From DAOTTI01 sp034437795 (GTDB lineage Bacteria; Chloroflexota; UBA11872; UBA12225): a stretch of 38,489 bases of DNA. The stretch spans positions 1 through 38,489 of the forward strand of contig DAOTTI010000243.1 of NCBI GenBank assembly GCA_034437795.1, in the 5' to 3' direction. The notes beneath the pieces were generated by a model, which searched no databases, was not told where the DNA came from, and saw nothing but the letters and a program-made list of their open reading frames with translations. Shown here in pieces: positions 14,661 to 21,994 of this stretch. Each line of letters begins with the position of its first letter. The first letter of the stretch is position 1. The position numbers and the translations under genes were made by a program.

Positions 14661-15292
14661 GGAAGGGATGGTCGGGGATGATGGATCTGGGCTAGGAGCC
14701 TCGCCAGGAAGTGGCTTCGGCGATGGTTGCGGGGGGCGCGGGGGAGTCGGCGCCGCGGCGCAGCTCGGGGCTGGGTGCTCGGCGGCGGGGCCTTGCCGCC
14801 CCCGAGCACCCAGCCGAGGACGCCGGCGCGCCAGGCGTACCAGAGGCCCAGCAGGGAGACCGGCACGATGTGCGCGGCGTGGACGACGAGGACGTAGGCC
14901 AGGGCTGGCGCCTGCGGCACGCCGAACTGGACGAGCACGCTCTGCCCCAGGAAGTCGAACACCCCCACGTAGCCCGGCGATGACGGGATGAGCGTCCCCA
15001 GGTTCGCGACAGCCGTGGTGAGCACAGCCAGGGCCAGTGACGGCGCCAGCGGGAAGGCGAACATGAGGGTGAAGTACATCCCGGCCTCCAGCAGCCAGGC
15101 GCCGCAGGAGAGGGCCAGGACACGCGCGGTGGGCCCTACGCCCCCCAGCGCCCCCAGCCCGGTGAGGAACGACGCCGCCAGGCTCTGGATGCGGCCGGCC
15201 AGGTCGGCGGGCAGGGGGCGCGTGGCCAAGGCCATCAGCCGCGTGGCCAGCGCCGGCCGCGCCCCCATCAGGGTGAGCGCGCCGGCGCTCAT
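14603..15292 (-). pseudogene. C-terminal half of a lysylphosphatidylglycerol-synthase-TM/flippase-like membrane protein (UPF0104 type)
   Basis: From ATG 15292 the frame reads VLALSCGAWLLEAGMYFTLM, VANLGTLIPSSPGYVGVFDF and YVLVVHAAHIVPVSLLGLWY. This is the characteristic C-terminal third of AglD/MprF-TM-like proteins, with the signature PSSPGYVG. Full-length members have about 310-340 aa with eight or more spans. Here only about four are left, so roughly 110 N-terminal residues are missing, and the last 50 residues read into intergenic repeats (SLWENPLPLRERPRVRAP). Such proteins transport or flip lipid-linked substrates. An ATGA overlap with an upstream tail (15289-15417) shows the remnant once sat in a tightly packed operon, or that this start is a relic of one. 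A residual membrane protein could still be made, but I expect it is decayed. Confidence 0.6.
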
Positions 15293-15417
15293 CCCTCACC
15301 CCCCTGTGCCGCCACCGCGCGCGCCACGGCCCCCGGCTGGGCCAGGGAGTTCGGCTGGTGCCGGCCCCTGGCCAGGCCGTGGACGGTCTTCTCCCAGTAG
15401 CTCGGGGCGTAAAGGTG
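15289..15417 (-). pseudogene. C-terminal tail of an unidentified gene overlapping the flippase start
   Basis: In the frame ending TGA at 15291-15289 the translation includes PHLYAPSYWEKTVHGLARG and HQPNSLAQPGAVARAV. This is compositionally a natural protein tail, and its stop overlaps the next start as ATGA, typical of translational coupling. The upstream part merges into the promoter and start region of the opposite-strand cobalamin adenosyltransferase, so the rest of this gene is gone. The family was not identified, and the position suggests an envelope-glycan operon. Confidence 0.35.
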
Positions 15418-15470
15418 GGGGTTGGAGGGGAGGGCGCTGGCGTGGCGGGGTGGCGCGGGGGCCCATGCGC

Positions 15471-15476
15471 TAGACT
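15471..15476 (+). promoter_or_regulatory. -10-like element for a probably leaderless mRNA
   Basis: TAGACT ends 8 nt before the ATG at 15485. With normal spacing from -10 to transcription start, the mRNA would begin at or next to the start codon. No Shine-Dalgarno sequence is present. Confidence 0.4.
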
Positions 15477-15484
15477 GCCCCTGT

Positions 15485-16054
15485 ATGGAGCAGACGCGGC
15501 CGGGGAGCGCGGGGGGCGATACCGGCTATACCGACCTGCTGGGGCGCCGGCGCGTGGCGAAGGATGACCCGATTGTGGAGGCGCTGGGGGCGCTGGATGA
15601 GGCCAACTCGGCGCTGGGGGTAGCCAAGCGCGCGGCCCAAGACGAGCGGACGCGCCGGTTCATCCACCAGGCGCAGCAGGACCTGTATGAGATCATGGCG
15701 GAGCTGGCCATGCCGCCGGAGCATCCCAAGGCGGCGCGGATCGAGGCATCGTTTGTAGACTGGCTGGACCGCAGCCTGGCGAGCGTGCGCCGGCGGGTGG
15801 CAATCCCGCCCAAGTTCGTGCTGCCGGGGGCCTCGGACGCCTCGGCCGCGATCGACGTGGCGCGGGCGGTGGTGCGCACGGCCGAGCGGCGCCTGGCGCA
15901 CCTGGCGCATGCGGGGACGCTCAGGAACCCGCACTCGCTGGCGTACGTGAACCGGCTGTCGCTCGTGCTGTATTACCTGGCGCGGGCGGAGGACGTCGCC
16001 GCGGGCGTGGACTTCGATCTCGCTGGCGCGCCGGCGGAGCGGCCGGAGCTGTAG
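15485..16054 (+). CDS. Cob(I)yrinic acid a,c-diamide adenosyltransferase (PduO type)
   Basis: 189 aa from ATG 15485. The PduO-type ATP:corrinoid adenosyltransferase pattern is present: GGDTGYTDLLGRRRVAKDD at the N-terminus (ATP-binding loop), VEALGALDEANSALG, then DVARAVVRTAERRLAHL carrying the conserved Arg/Glu/Arg residues, NRLSLVLYYLAR near the end. The enzyme transfers the adenosyl group of ATP to reduced cobalamin, giving coenzyme B12, in the cytoplasm. It is somewhat shorter in its first loop than some homologues but otherwise complete. A -10-like TAGACT at 15471-15476 lies only 8 nt before the ATG, suggesting a leaderless mRNA. An upstream in-frame start at 15422 would lie inside older coding debris and is rejected. 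No B12-dependent enzyme is encoded in the window. Confidence 0.9.
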   Translation: MEQTRPGSAGGDTGYTDLLGRRRVAKDDPIVEALGALDEANSALGVAKRAAQDERTRRFIHQAQQDLYEIMAELAMPPEHPKAARIEASFVDWLDRSLASVRRRVAIPPKFVLPGASDASAAIDVARAVVRTAERRLAHLAHAGTLRNPHSLAYVNRLSLVLYYLARAEDVAAGVDFDLAGAPAERPEL

Positions 16055-16059
16055 AGGAG

Positions 16060-16325
16060 CGGCCCCCTGGCCCCCGTGCTCCGACGCGGGGACGCAGGGA
16101 GACGACCGCACCCCCTGGCCCCCTGCGCCAGCGCGGAGACGCGGAGACGCGGAGAGGGGAGGGCAAGCCGTGACCCCCTTCGGTCGAGGCCAAGCCGTCA
16201 CCCCATTCGGTCGAGGCCAAGCCGCATCCTCTCCCGCACACGGGGGGAACGAAGGGAAGTGATGAACCGGACGGTGCCGGCCGTGCGCCCCTCTCCCGCA
16301 CACGGGGGGAACGAAGGGCAGAGGC
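16060..16325. repeat. Modules B and C with local duplications
   Basis: GCGGAGACGCGGAGACGCGG (module B) is at 16129-16155. A 27-bp unit with CCATTCGGTCGAGGCCAAGC is tandemly duplicated at about 16171-16222. CTCTCCCGCACACGGGGGGA followed by ACGAAGGG occurs twice, about 60 bp apart (16230-16258 and 16291-16319). The rest of the gap to 16453 holds no recognised gene. Confidence 0.65.
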
Positions 16326-16453
16326 GGGTGGGGATCGAGCGCCGCAATTGCGACCGATTTGCAATAATCACGGGCTGCACGGTGAGGGGGCGCCAGCCGC
16401 GCATGTCGCGGGGGCATGCCCCGCCGGCAATACTGCTGGGGAGATTGCGCACG

Positions 16454-17401
16454 ATGGCTACAGACACACCGGCCACAACACCGGCTACGGCGCAGGCGAG
16501 CGCGCCGGAGACGACACCAGGATCAGGAGCTGCTACGCGGACGCCGCACGACTGGCACTCCGCCGAGTATGTGCGCCAATGGGTGGCGGAGAATGAGGCT
16601 CGCCTGGACGAACGGCGCCGGCAGTTCGACCTGCTGGGCGACTTCATCCCGCATCCGGCCGGGGCGCCCCTTTCCATCCTGGATGTGGGGGCCGGGTGGG
16701 GACCGGTGACGCGCCACCTGCTGGCGCGCTTCCCCAACGCGCGGGCGGTGCTGCTGGACTACTCTGACTTGATGTTTGCAGAGGCGCGGCCGCGCCTGGC
16801 CGCCTATGGCGCGCGCGTGCGTTACGTGCTGGGCGACCTATCCCGGCCGGGGGCCCTGGCGGCGGCGGTCGAGGCAAACGGCGGCCCGTTCGACGCCATC
16901 GTCTCGTCGTCCTGTCTCCACAACATCAGGCCGACGGAGCGGATCCCCGCGCTGTACCGCGAGCTCCGCGCGGCCACCGCGCGCGGGGGCTGCTTCCTCA
17001 ATCTGGACATGGTGGGCAGCGCGTCGCCGGAGCTGCAGGCGGTGTGGCACCGCGCGCGGGTCGAGCAGCACCGGCGACGGCGCCTGGCCGAGACCGGCGT
17101 GCTGCCGTCGTACGAGGAGGCGGAGGCCGAGGTGCGCTCGCAGCGCCGGCGGCACGGTGGCGCTGCGCCAGCCGCGCCGGGGGCGTCCCCCGACCCGACC
17201 GGCGAGGTAGGCGGGGACGCGACCCCGGTCCAGGGGGCGAGCGGGCCGGCGACGTTCGCCACCAGCGGGGCCATGAGCCGCTCATTGTACGATCACCTCA
17301 CGTGGCTACACGAGGCGGGGTTTGACGTGGTGGAGTGCTTCTGGCGGGAAGGCAATCGCGCGCTGATCGGCGGGTACGTGCTGCCGCTGCGGGAAGCGTG
17401 A
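16454..17401 (+). CDS. Class I SAM-dependent methyltransferase
   Basis: 315 aa from ATG 16454 (GGGGAG about 10 nt upstream). After an Ala/Thr-rich N-terminal tail (residues 2-28) the Rossmann methyltransferase core starts: motif I LDVGAGWGPVTRHLL, acidic end of beta2 in AVLLDYSD, RVRYVLGDLSRPG and DAIVSSSCLHNI. The C-terminal part (LYDHLTWLHEAGFDVVECFW) closes the core. Residues about 235-275 form an Ala/Pro/Gly-rich insertion between two core segments. The pattern resembles small-molecule or trans-aconitate-like methyltransferases, and the substrate is not identifiable. It is a single-gene unit flanked by repeats, so context does not help. Confidence 0.85.
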   Translation: MATDTPATTPATAQASAPETTPGSGAATRTPHDWHSAEYVRQWVAENEARLDERRRQFDLLGDFIPHPAGAPLSILDVGAGWGPVTRHLLARFPNARAVLLDYSDLMFAEARPRLAAYGARVRYVLGDLSRPGALAAAVEANGGPFDAIVSSSCLHNIRPTERIPALYRELRAATARGGCFLNLDMVGSASPELQAVWHRARVEQHRRRRLAETGVLPSYEEAEAEVRSQRRRHGGAAPAAPGASPDPTGEVGGDATPVQGASGPATFATSGAMSRSLYDHLTWLHEAGFDVVECFWREGNRALIGGYVLPLREA

Positions 17402-17480
17402 CGATCGGTGCTGGCGGACCTCGCCCCCTTCGGCCCCCGCACCGACACGGGGACGCGGAGACGCGAGGACGCGGGCCAAG
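17402..17480. repeat. Module B fragment
   Basis: CCCCTTCGGCCCCCGCACCG, then GACACGGGGACGCGGAGACG and CGAGGACGCGGG lie directly after the methyltransferase stop. They belong to the same repeat family as the other module B sites. Confidence 0.5.
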
Positions 17481-17582
17481 ACGATGCGCTCTCCGGATCG
17501 TCTGGTTATGCCTTCGGCGATCCGAGCCGCGGGTGTGGGCCGCGCTGGGATCGAGCAGGCTTAGCAGGCGAGGATCCAGCCC

Positions 17583-18083
17583 GTGGCGACGACGGCAGCA
17601 GCAACCACCACCGAATACCCGCGCATCGTGCGCCGCTCGGGGGTGTGCGGTGGGAGCCCGACGGTTGAAGGGACAGCCCTTCCCGTGTGGCTACTCGTCC
17701 GCTTCTGGCAAGACGGGGCACGGAAGGGCGAGCTGCTCGCGATGTGCTCGGCTCTGACGCCGGCCGGCTTGCACAGCGCGCTGGCGTACTACTGGGATCA
17801 CAAGGGGGAGATCGATCGCGAGATCGAGGCGAACCGGGTGGAGACCGCCATCGCGCGCCTGCGTGCCGACCCCGAGTGGGTGGAGGAGCAAGCCGGTACG
17901 TTTCGGCGGGCGCCATGGGGCGCGGACGTGCCCTGGCGGTGCACCCAGCAGTCGCTCAACACTCGCACCAGAAGCAGAAGCGCCACAGAGCCGCTGACCG
18001 GCCACGTTGTCCGCGATCAAGCGGCATCTGGACGCCGACGTCGACCCGCCGGCGGCCCGGCTCTTGCGCGCCCGCCAGCTTGA
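17583..18083 (+). CDS. DUF433-family antitoxin (C-terminus uncertain)
   Basis: The frame opens at GTG 17583 (AGGAT 8 nt upstream). Residues about 12-90 match the DUF433 family: YPRIVRRSGVCGGSPTVEGT, LPVWLLVRFWQDGARKGELL and LHSALAYYWDHKGEIDREIE. DUF433 proteins are small helix-turn-helix antitoxins usually paired with a DUF5615 PIN-like toxin, exactly what follows here. Members are normally 75-115 aa. This frame continues to 166 aa through Arg-rich sequence that overlaps the toxin start at 18007, so the true antitoxin may end earlier or its 3' end may be frameshifted. It should autoregulate the pair, but no operator was identified. It retains a complete-looking core. Confidence 0.7.
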   Translation: MATTAAATTTEYPRIVRRSGVCGGSPTVEGTALPVWLLVRFWQDGARKGELLAMCSALTPAGLHSALAYYWDHKGEIDREIEANRVETAIARLRADPEWVEEQAGTFRRAPWGADVPWRCTQQSLNTRTRSRSATEPLTGHVVRDQAASGRRRRPAGGPALARPPA

Positions 18084-18370
18084 CGTCATGAGCGCCGATG
18101 AGGTCGATCTGGCGAACGCCAGCGACGAGGAACACCTGGCCTATGGCGAGCGAGGGCCGCACGCTCGTGACGTTCGACGTCGCGGACTTCCCGCGGATCT
18201 ACGACGAGTGGCGGTTTCAGGGACGTACTCACGCCGACACTCTCGTCTCACCGCAATACCACCGGCGGCAGATCGGCGAACTGATCCGTCACCTCGAGCG
18301 AGCCTTGCAGTCTGCCGCCAAGCAGGACCTTGCCAACCGGCTGCGTTACCTGAGCGAGTTCAGCACATAG
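18007..18370 (+). pseudogene. DUF5615 PIN-like toxin with frameshift
   Basis: From TTG 18007 the frame reads KRHLDADVDPPAARLLRARQ and LANASDEEHLAYG, the N-terminal half of a DUF5615 PIN-like ribonuclease toxin with its catalytic Asp residues. The remainder, ASEGRTLVTFDVADFPRIYD, VSPQYHRRQIGELIRHLERA and LANRLRYLSEF, lies in the next frame from about 18145 to the stop at 18368-18370. A 2-nt deletion near 18145 (expected LAYAASEGR) explains the shift. Both halves have clean family similarity and no other lesion, so the event is recent or an assembly error. The partner DUF433 antitoxin core just upstream is open. Confidence 0.7.
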
Positions 18371-18689
18371 CACTGCCCGCATCCAGATCATGGCCTCGGC
18401 TCGTGCACGCCCGCTTGCGGGGCGGGCGCGAGGACATGCCCGCAGGCGTGCTTTCCCAGCCGTGCCTGCGGTACGCAACGCAAGACAGGCCCGACCGAAG
18501 GCAAGTCAGTCTTGCTGGGCCCGCTTCGACTGGAGCAAGCCGTAGGAGGCGCTGGCCCGCGTCCTGGGGCGGGGTGCCGGCCGGAGGTAGGAGGACTACA
18601 GGGCGAGGGGCGTCATCGCCGGTCGCGCAAGGCGGGCCAACTCAGCGAGCCCCCTGCGTACCCCGGCTGCGCTCCCTGGAAGGGGCGAG
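18371..18689. other. Intergenic region, nothing recognised
   Basis: About 320 bp between the frameshifted toxin and the 398-aa hypothetical gene. It lacks the modular repeats common elsewhere. Open frames are short and Arg/Ala-rich, and no RNA gene or terminator was seen. Confidence 0.4.
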
Positions 18690-19886
18690 CTACTCGGCGC
18701 CGGTGTCGAAGTCGGCGACGTCTCCGTCCACGCCGTCTACCTCGGCCCCTTCCGCAACGTCCGCGAAGACGCCCTCCCCCACGCCCACGTCGATGGCGCT
18801 GGCCCCCAGGACCGCTCCCAACTCCTCGCCCGTGGGGACGTGGAGGGCGGCGAGCCAGGCGTCGATCTCGTCGCTGCCCGCAGGGGCGGCGCCCAGGGGC
18901 CCCGTCGCGCCGGCCGCGCCGGCCGGCCCACCGAGACCGGCCGGGCCAGTATCAACGCCGGGCGCTGCGGGCGCGGGCTGCCAGCCCGGCGCGTGGTGGG
19001 CGAACAGGGACGTGACGAGCAGCAGGGGCAGGATGCTGGAGAAGGCGTCGGCCGGGGCGTACTGGGGCCCCACGGGATAGAGCTCGGGGCGCTGGGCGCG
19101 CAGGTCGCGCACGGCGGCGGGATCACGCAGCAGGGCCAGGAGGCGTTGGGCGCGTTCCCGCCCCAGCGCGGCCTCATAGCCGCGGGCCGCCTCGTACAGG
19201 TAGCGGGTCAGCGCCTCTTCAGCGTTCGGCGCCGCCGCCAGGGCCGCGCCGGCCAGGCGCTGCACGTCGTCAGGATCGAAGCAGATGGCGTCACTCTCGC
19301 CCCGCTGATACTCGAGGGGCACGAGGCTGAGCAGGCGCTGATAGGGCTCGGTGAACGCGCGCACGTCGGGCTTGGGCAGCTGCGGGATGTCCGGCAGCGC
19401 GGCGACCTCCTGGGCGAGCAGGCCGGCGCGAGCGGCGGCGCCGCTGGTGCCGATGGCGTCCCACGCCTCCCGCTGGGCCCGGCGGTGGGCCTCGGCCAGG
19501 GCGCGGAACTCCTGCAGGGCCTCTGCCACGCGGGCGCGGATGGGCTCGACGGCGGCGGCCTCAAGCGAAGCTTCGGCCGGGCGCCCATCCTCGATGGCCG
19601 CATAGCCCCGCGCCAGCCGCTCGCGCGCCTCGCGCTCGGCGGCCTCTAGCTGCCGGCGGACGGCGGCGGCGCGAGCCCCACGCTCCTCCCCGCCATACTG
19701 CTCCAGGGCCACCAGGTCGGCGCGAAAGGCCGCCTGCGGGCCGAAGGTGAACTCCAGCCAGTGCTTGAACTCGTCGAGGCGCCGCACCGCCTCCTGGGCT
19801 TCCTTGGCCGTGGCATCGCCGACCAGCGAACCGAGGGTGAGGCGCAGGCGCCCGAGGATACCGAGACCGGTGCCGGACTTCGCCAT
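18690..19886 (-). CDS. Hypothetical protein with helical body and highly acidic tail
   Basis: 398 aa from ATG 19886. It is not recognised. Residues 1-140 are mainly charged helix (ARAAAVRRQLEAAEREARER, then FRALAEAHRRAQ), likely coiled coil. Residues 140-290 are mixed alpha-helical with PQLPKPDVRAFTEPYQRLLS and CFDPDDVQRLAGAAL. A hydrophobic stretch (AFSSILPLLLVTSLFAHH) lies near 290-310, followed by a Gly/Ala/Pro linker. The last 60 residues are rich in Asp, Glu, Gly and Val (VAEGAEVDGVDGDVADFD) with almost no basic residues. An extended -10-like TGCTATAAG ends 10 nt before the ATG and there is no Shine-Dalgarno site, so the mRNA may be leaderless. It lies between two toxin-antitoxin modules but shows no similarity to known TA or defence proteins that I can see. 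Confidence 0.75.
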   Translation of the reverse strand: MAKSGTGLGILGRLRLTLGSLVGDATAKEAQEAVRRLDEFKHWLEFTFGPQAAFRADLVALEQYGGEERGARAAAVRRQLEAAEREARERLARGYAAIEDGRPAEASLEAAAVEPIRARVAEALQEFRALAEAHRRAQREAWDAIGTSGAAARAGLLAQEVAALPDIPQLPKPDVRAFTEPYQRLLSLVPLEYQRGESDAICFDPDDVQRLAGAALAAAPNAEEALTRYLYEAARGYEAALGRERAQRLLALLRDPAAVRDLRAQRPELYPVGPQYAPADAFSSILPLLLVTSLFAHHAPGWQPAPAAPGVDTGPAGLGGPAGAAGATGPLGAAPAGSDEIDAWLAALHVPTGEELGAVLGASAIDVGVGEGVFADVAEGAEVDGVDGDVADFDTGAE

Positions 19887-19896
19887 AGGCGAGTCA

Positions 19897-19905
19897 CTTA
19901 TAGCA
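19897..19905 (-). promoter_or_regulatory. Extended -10 element for a probably leaderless mRNA
   Basis: On the minus strand TGCTATAAG ends 10 nt upstream of the ATG at 19886. This would place the transcription start within a few bases of the start codon. No -35 is evident, consistent with an extended -10 promoter. Confidence 0.4.
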
Positions 19906-20003
19906 CACCGCTGCCTGGTGCGTGGGCCGGCCGCGCCCGGGTCGCATCGAGTGCTCCCCGATGGTGGAGCCCCTAGCCTGGCTCAGGGTTGCTGGCGGAA
20001 GGA

Positions 20004-20095
20004 ATAGCGAGTAGCGAGTGACGCGCCCTCACCCTAACCCTCTCCCAGAGGGAGAGGGAACAGGGAGCCATCACCCTAACCCTTCCCCATGTGGC
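20004..20095. repeat. Composite D-A repeat, A module partly doubled
   Basis: AGCGAGTAGCGAGTGACG (module D) is followed by CCCTCACCCTAACCCTCTCC and AGAGGGAGAGGGAAC (20029-20062), then a partial second copy CATCACCCTAACCCTTCCCC (20069-20088). Confidence 0.7.
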
Positions 20096-20110
20096 TCACT
20101 CGCGCCGCAC

Positions 20111-20129
20111 GGCGATGCACGGCATCGCC
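20111..20129. promoter_or_regulatory. Perfect 8-bp inverted repeat upstream of AbrB/PIN module
   Basis: GGCGATGC (20111-20118), ACG, GCATCGCC (20122-20129) form a perfect palindrome about 100 bp before the antitoxin start. It could be an operator for the AbrB-type antitoxin or simply a hairpin. No T-tract follows. Confidence 0.35.
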
Positions 20130-20231
20130 AAAGCAGAGCCGTGCAAAGCGTGGGACAGAGAAGGCCGCGGACGTCGCAGACCCGACCTGCCACCACGGGG
20201 CTGGTGTGTCATGATGGGCTTGAGGTGCCAG

Positions 20232-20492
20232 ATGAAAAGCCGGAGGACACGTATGACCGGCGGTGGACGGATCGTGGTGCCGGCGGAGTTTCGCCGCGTC
20301 CCCGGTCTTGCGCGGGGCGACGAGGTGATCCTGCGCCTTGAAGGGGGTGAGCTGCGCGTGCTAACGCGGGCCCAGGCCATCCGCCACGCACAGGAGCTGG
20401 TGCGCCGTTACGTACCGGCACGACGGTCGTTAGTGGACGAGCTGCTGGAGGAGCGGCGGCGCGAGAGTGCTGACGAACGCGGCGGTGAGTAG
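20232..20492 (+). CDS. AbrB/MazE-type (SpoVT-AbrB) antitoxin
   Basis: 86 aa from ATG 20232 (TGAGGTG just upstream). Several upstream in-frame ATG codons exist but would add unrelated residues. The swapped-hairpin DNA-binding fold is recognisable: MTGGGRIVVPAEFRRV, GLARGDEVILRLEGGELRV, then a helical toxin-binding tail RHAQELVRRYVPARRSLVDE and LLEERRRES. It would neutralise the PIN toxin encoded immediately downstream and repress the shared promoter. Its stop codon region overlaps possible toxin starts (GTG 20485, or GTG 20500 just after), typical of coupled TA genes. The antitoxin is intact, whereas the toxin carries a nonsense codon. Confidence 0.85.
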   Translation: MKSRRTRMTGGGRIVVPAEFRRVPGLARGDEVILRLEGGELRVLTRAQAIRHAQELVRRYVPARRSLVDELLEERRRESADERGGE

Positions 20493-20889
20493 CGGACCAG
20501 TGCGGAGCCCCGCGGCGCTGGATGCGTCGGCGGTGCTGGCGCTGCTGAACGGGGAGCCGGGTGTGGAGCGCGTCGCCGCAGCACTGGGGCCGGATACCGT
20601 CATGAGCGCCGTCAACTATGCCGAGGTGGTCGGCAAGCTGGCGGATGCAGGGATGCCGGAGGACGTGATCCGGCAGGCGCTCTAGGCATTGGGGCTGAAC
20701 GTCGTCGCGTTCGATGGGGCGCTCGCGCATCGCGCCGCGCTGCTGCGCGCCGCCACCCGTAGCGCCGGTCTGTCGCTCGGCGACCATGCCTGCCTGGCGC
20801 TGGCTGCGCACCACCAGGCGACGGTATTGACCGCCGATCGCAATTGGGCCCACCTCCCGCCGGGCCTGCAGATCGTGGTCATTCGGTGA
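20485..20889 (+). pseudogene. PIN-domain toxin interrupted by an in-frame amber codon
   Basis: One continuous frame from GTG 20485 (or 20500) to TGA at 20887-20889 encodes a VapC-like PIN domain, broken by a single TAG at 20683-20685. Before it stand ALDASAVLALLNGEPG (first catalytic Asp) and SAVNYAEVVGKL (Glu). After it stand GLSLGDHACLALAAHHQATV (Asp) and LTADRNWAHL (Asp). All four acidic residues of the metal site survive, and no other damage is visible. The family normally has a Glu-like residue at this helix (ALEALGL), so a G-to-T change of GAG would explain it. PIN toxins are RNases. The 66-residue N-terminal product lacks two catalytic acids and should be inactive unless the stop is suppressed. 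Confidence 0.8.
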
Positions 20890-20934
20890 GAGGGGAGGAT
20901 TGTTTTATGCGAGCGGAGCGCTCACCGCCGCCCG

Positions 20935-21025
20935 CGGCGCGGGCCCCCGCTCTCCCGTTGGGAGAAGGGGCTAAAGGTGCCGTCACCCTAACCCTCTCCC
21001 AGACGGAGAAGGGGCTCGTCGCTGG
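20935..21025. repeat. Module A repeats between convergent genes
   Basis: CTCTCCCGTTGGGAGAAGGG at about 20950-20970 and CGTCACCCTAACCCTCTCCC with AGACGGAGAAGGGGCTC at 20980-21017 lie between the PIN gene and the convergent CAP gene. Confidence 0.65.
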
Positions 21026-21041
21026 CCGTGGAGAGGCCAGG

Positions 21042-21917
21042 TTAGAGCGGGTCGCGCTCCCACGGGAAGCGCTGCGTGTTCAGGCGCTGCTGGACCCCGT
21101 AGGGGCCGCTGACCCAGGTGCGAAAGCCATCGGTAAAGGCGGTCCAGTTATCGCTCTTGCGCCAGACGAATAGCCCGGTGGTGGTGGCCTGCTCCGCGTT
21201 CCCGTTGGCGAGGTTGAACCGCTCATTCTCCAGGCAGACGCCGGCGGCGGGGCCGATCTGCTGCCATAGGGCGGCGAAGCCGAGCACGAACTGGCAGCCG
21301 GCGCCTGCGGGCACGGCCGGCGCGGCGATGGGCACCGCGCCGGGGGCCGGCTGGCCGCGCCGCGCGCCGAACTCCTGGGCCCAGTAGACGCCGAGGGGGC
21401 CGCCGGTGGCGACGCCGACGCCAATCTCGGTGTAGGCGCCGTTGAGGATGTTGGCGCGATGCCCGGGGGAGGCCATCCAGGCGGCGACCACCGCCTCCGG
21501 CGTCCGCTGGCCACCGGCGATGTTCTCGGCCAGGGCCGTCCAGCCGGTGTAGCCAGCGTTGGTGGCGCGGGTGGCGAAGTCCGGCACCGGCCCGCAGGTG
21601 TGGGCGAAGCAGGTCCCTTGCGCCAGGATGGCAGCGTAGGCCTGGGCGGCCTGCGCCAGGTTGGGGTGATAGGCCAGCGGGGAGAGCCCGGCCCGCGCCC
21701 GCTCGGCGTTGGTCAGTTCGACGACGCGGAACGCCGGATCATCAGCAGGCAGACCAGCAGGCAGGCCGGCGGCCAGCGCGGTGGAGCGCCTCGCTGGCGC
21801 CGGGGCTACGATCATGGCGGCGACGGCCACGACGCTCACGAAGCTGAGCAAGAGAGCGGGTGCCGGCAGGAGCCGGACGGCCCTCGTCCGGCCACCAGCG
21901 GAGCTACTCGGGACCAC
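21042..21917 (-). CDS. Secreted CAP-domain (SCP/PR1-like) protein
   Basis: 291 aa from GTG 21917 (AAGGTGA 6 nt upstream). The N-terminus has a basic stretch and a hydrophobic segment (LLLSFVSVVAVAAMIVAP), indicating a signal peptide or anchor, so the protein acts outside the cytoplasm. Residues about 65-190 are a CAP domain: VVELTNAERARAGLSPLAY, AQGTCFAHTCG, AENIAGGQRTPEAVVAAWM and SPGHRANILNGAYTEIGVGV, with the conserved His residues and PGHR motif. The C-terminal 90 residues form a second module (CQFVLGFAALWQQIG, GLFVWRKSDNWTAFTDGFRT, GVQQRLNTQRFPWE), a pattern I associate with other secreted Chloroflexota proteins. Bacterial CAP proteins have no single established activity. It is convergent with the PIN toxin gene. 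Confidence 0.88.
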   Translation of the reverse strand: MVPSSSAGGRTRAVRLLPAPALLLSFVSVVAVAAMIVAPAPARRSTALAAGLPAGLPADDPAFRVVELTNAERARAGLSPLAYHPNLAQAAQAYAAILAQGTCFAHTCGPVPDFATRATNAGYTGWTALAENIAGGQRTPEAVVAAWMASPGHRANILNGAYTEIGVGVATGGPLGVYWAQEFGARRGQPAPGAVPIAAPAVPAGAGCQFVLGFAALWQQIGPAAGVCLENERFNLANGNAEQATTTGLFVWRKSDNWTAFTDGFRTWVSGPYGVQQRLNTQRFPWERDPL

Positions 21918-21994
21918 TGGTCGTCACCTTGGCGTTACCGGATACCGTAACGGCTGCCGGCGCCGCGGGGTGACTGGCGTAGGAAAAGATGGTG

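Noticed and set aside
18840..19649. 269-codon plus-strand frame opposite the 398-aa hypothetical gene
   Set aside because: Both frames lack known domains. The minus strand has an ATG with an extended -10 at the right distance and more protein-like composition (alternating helices, few Arg/Gly runs), so it was preferred.
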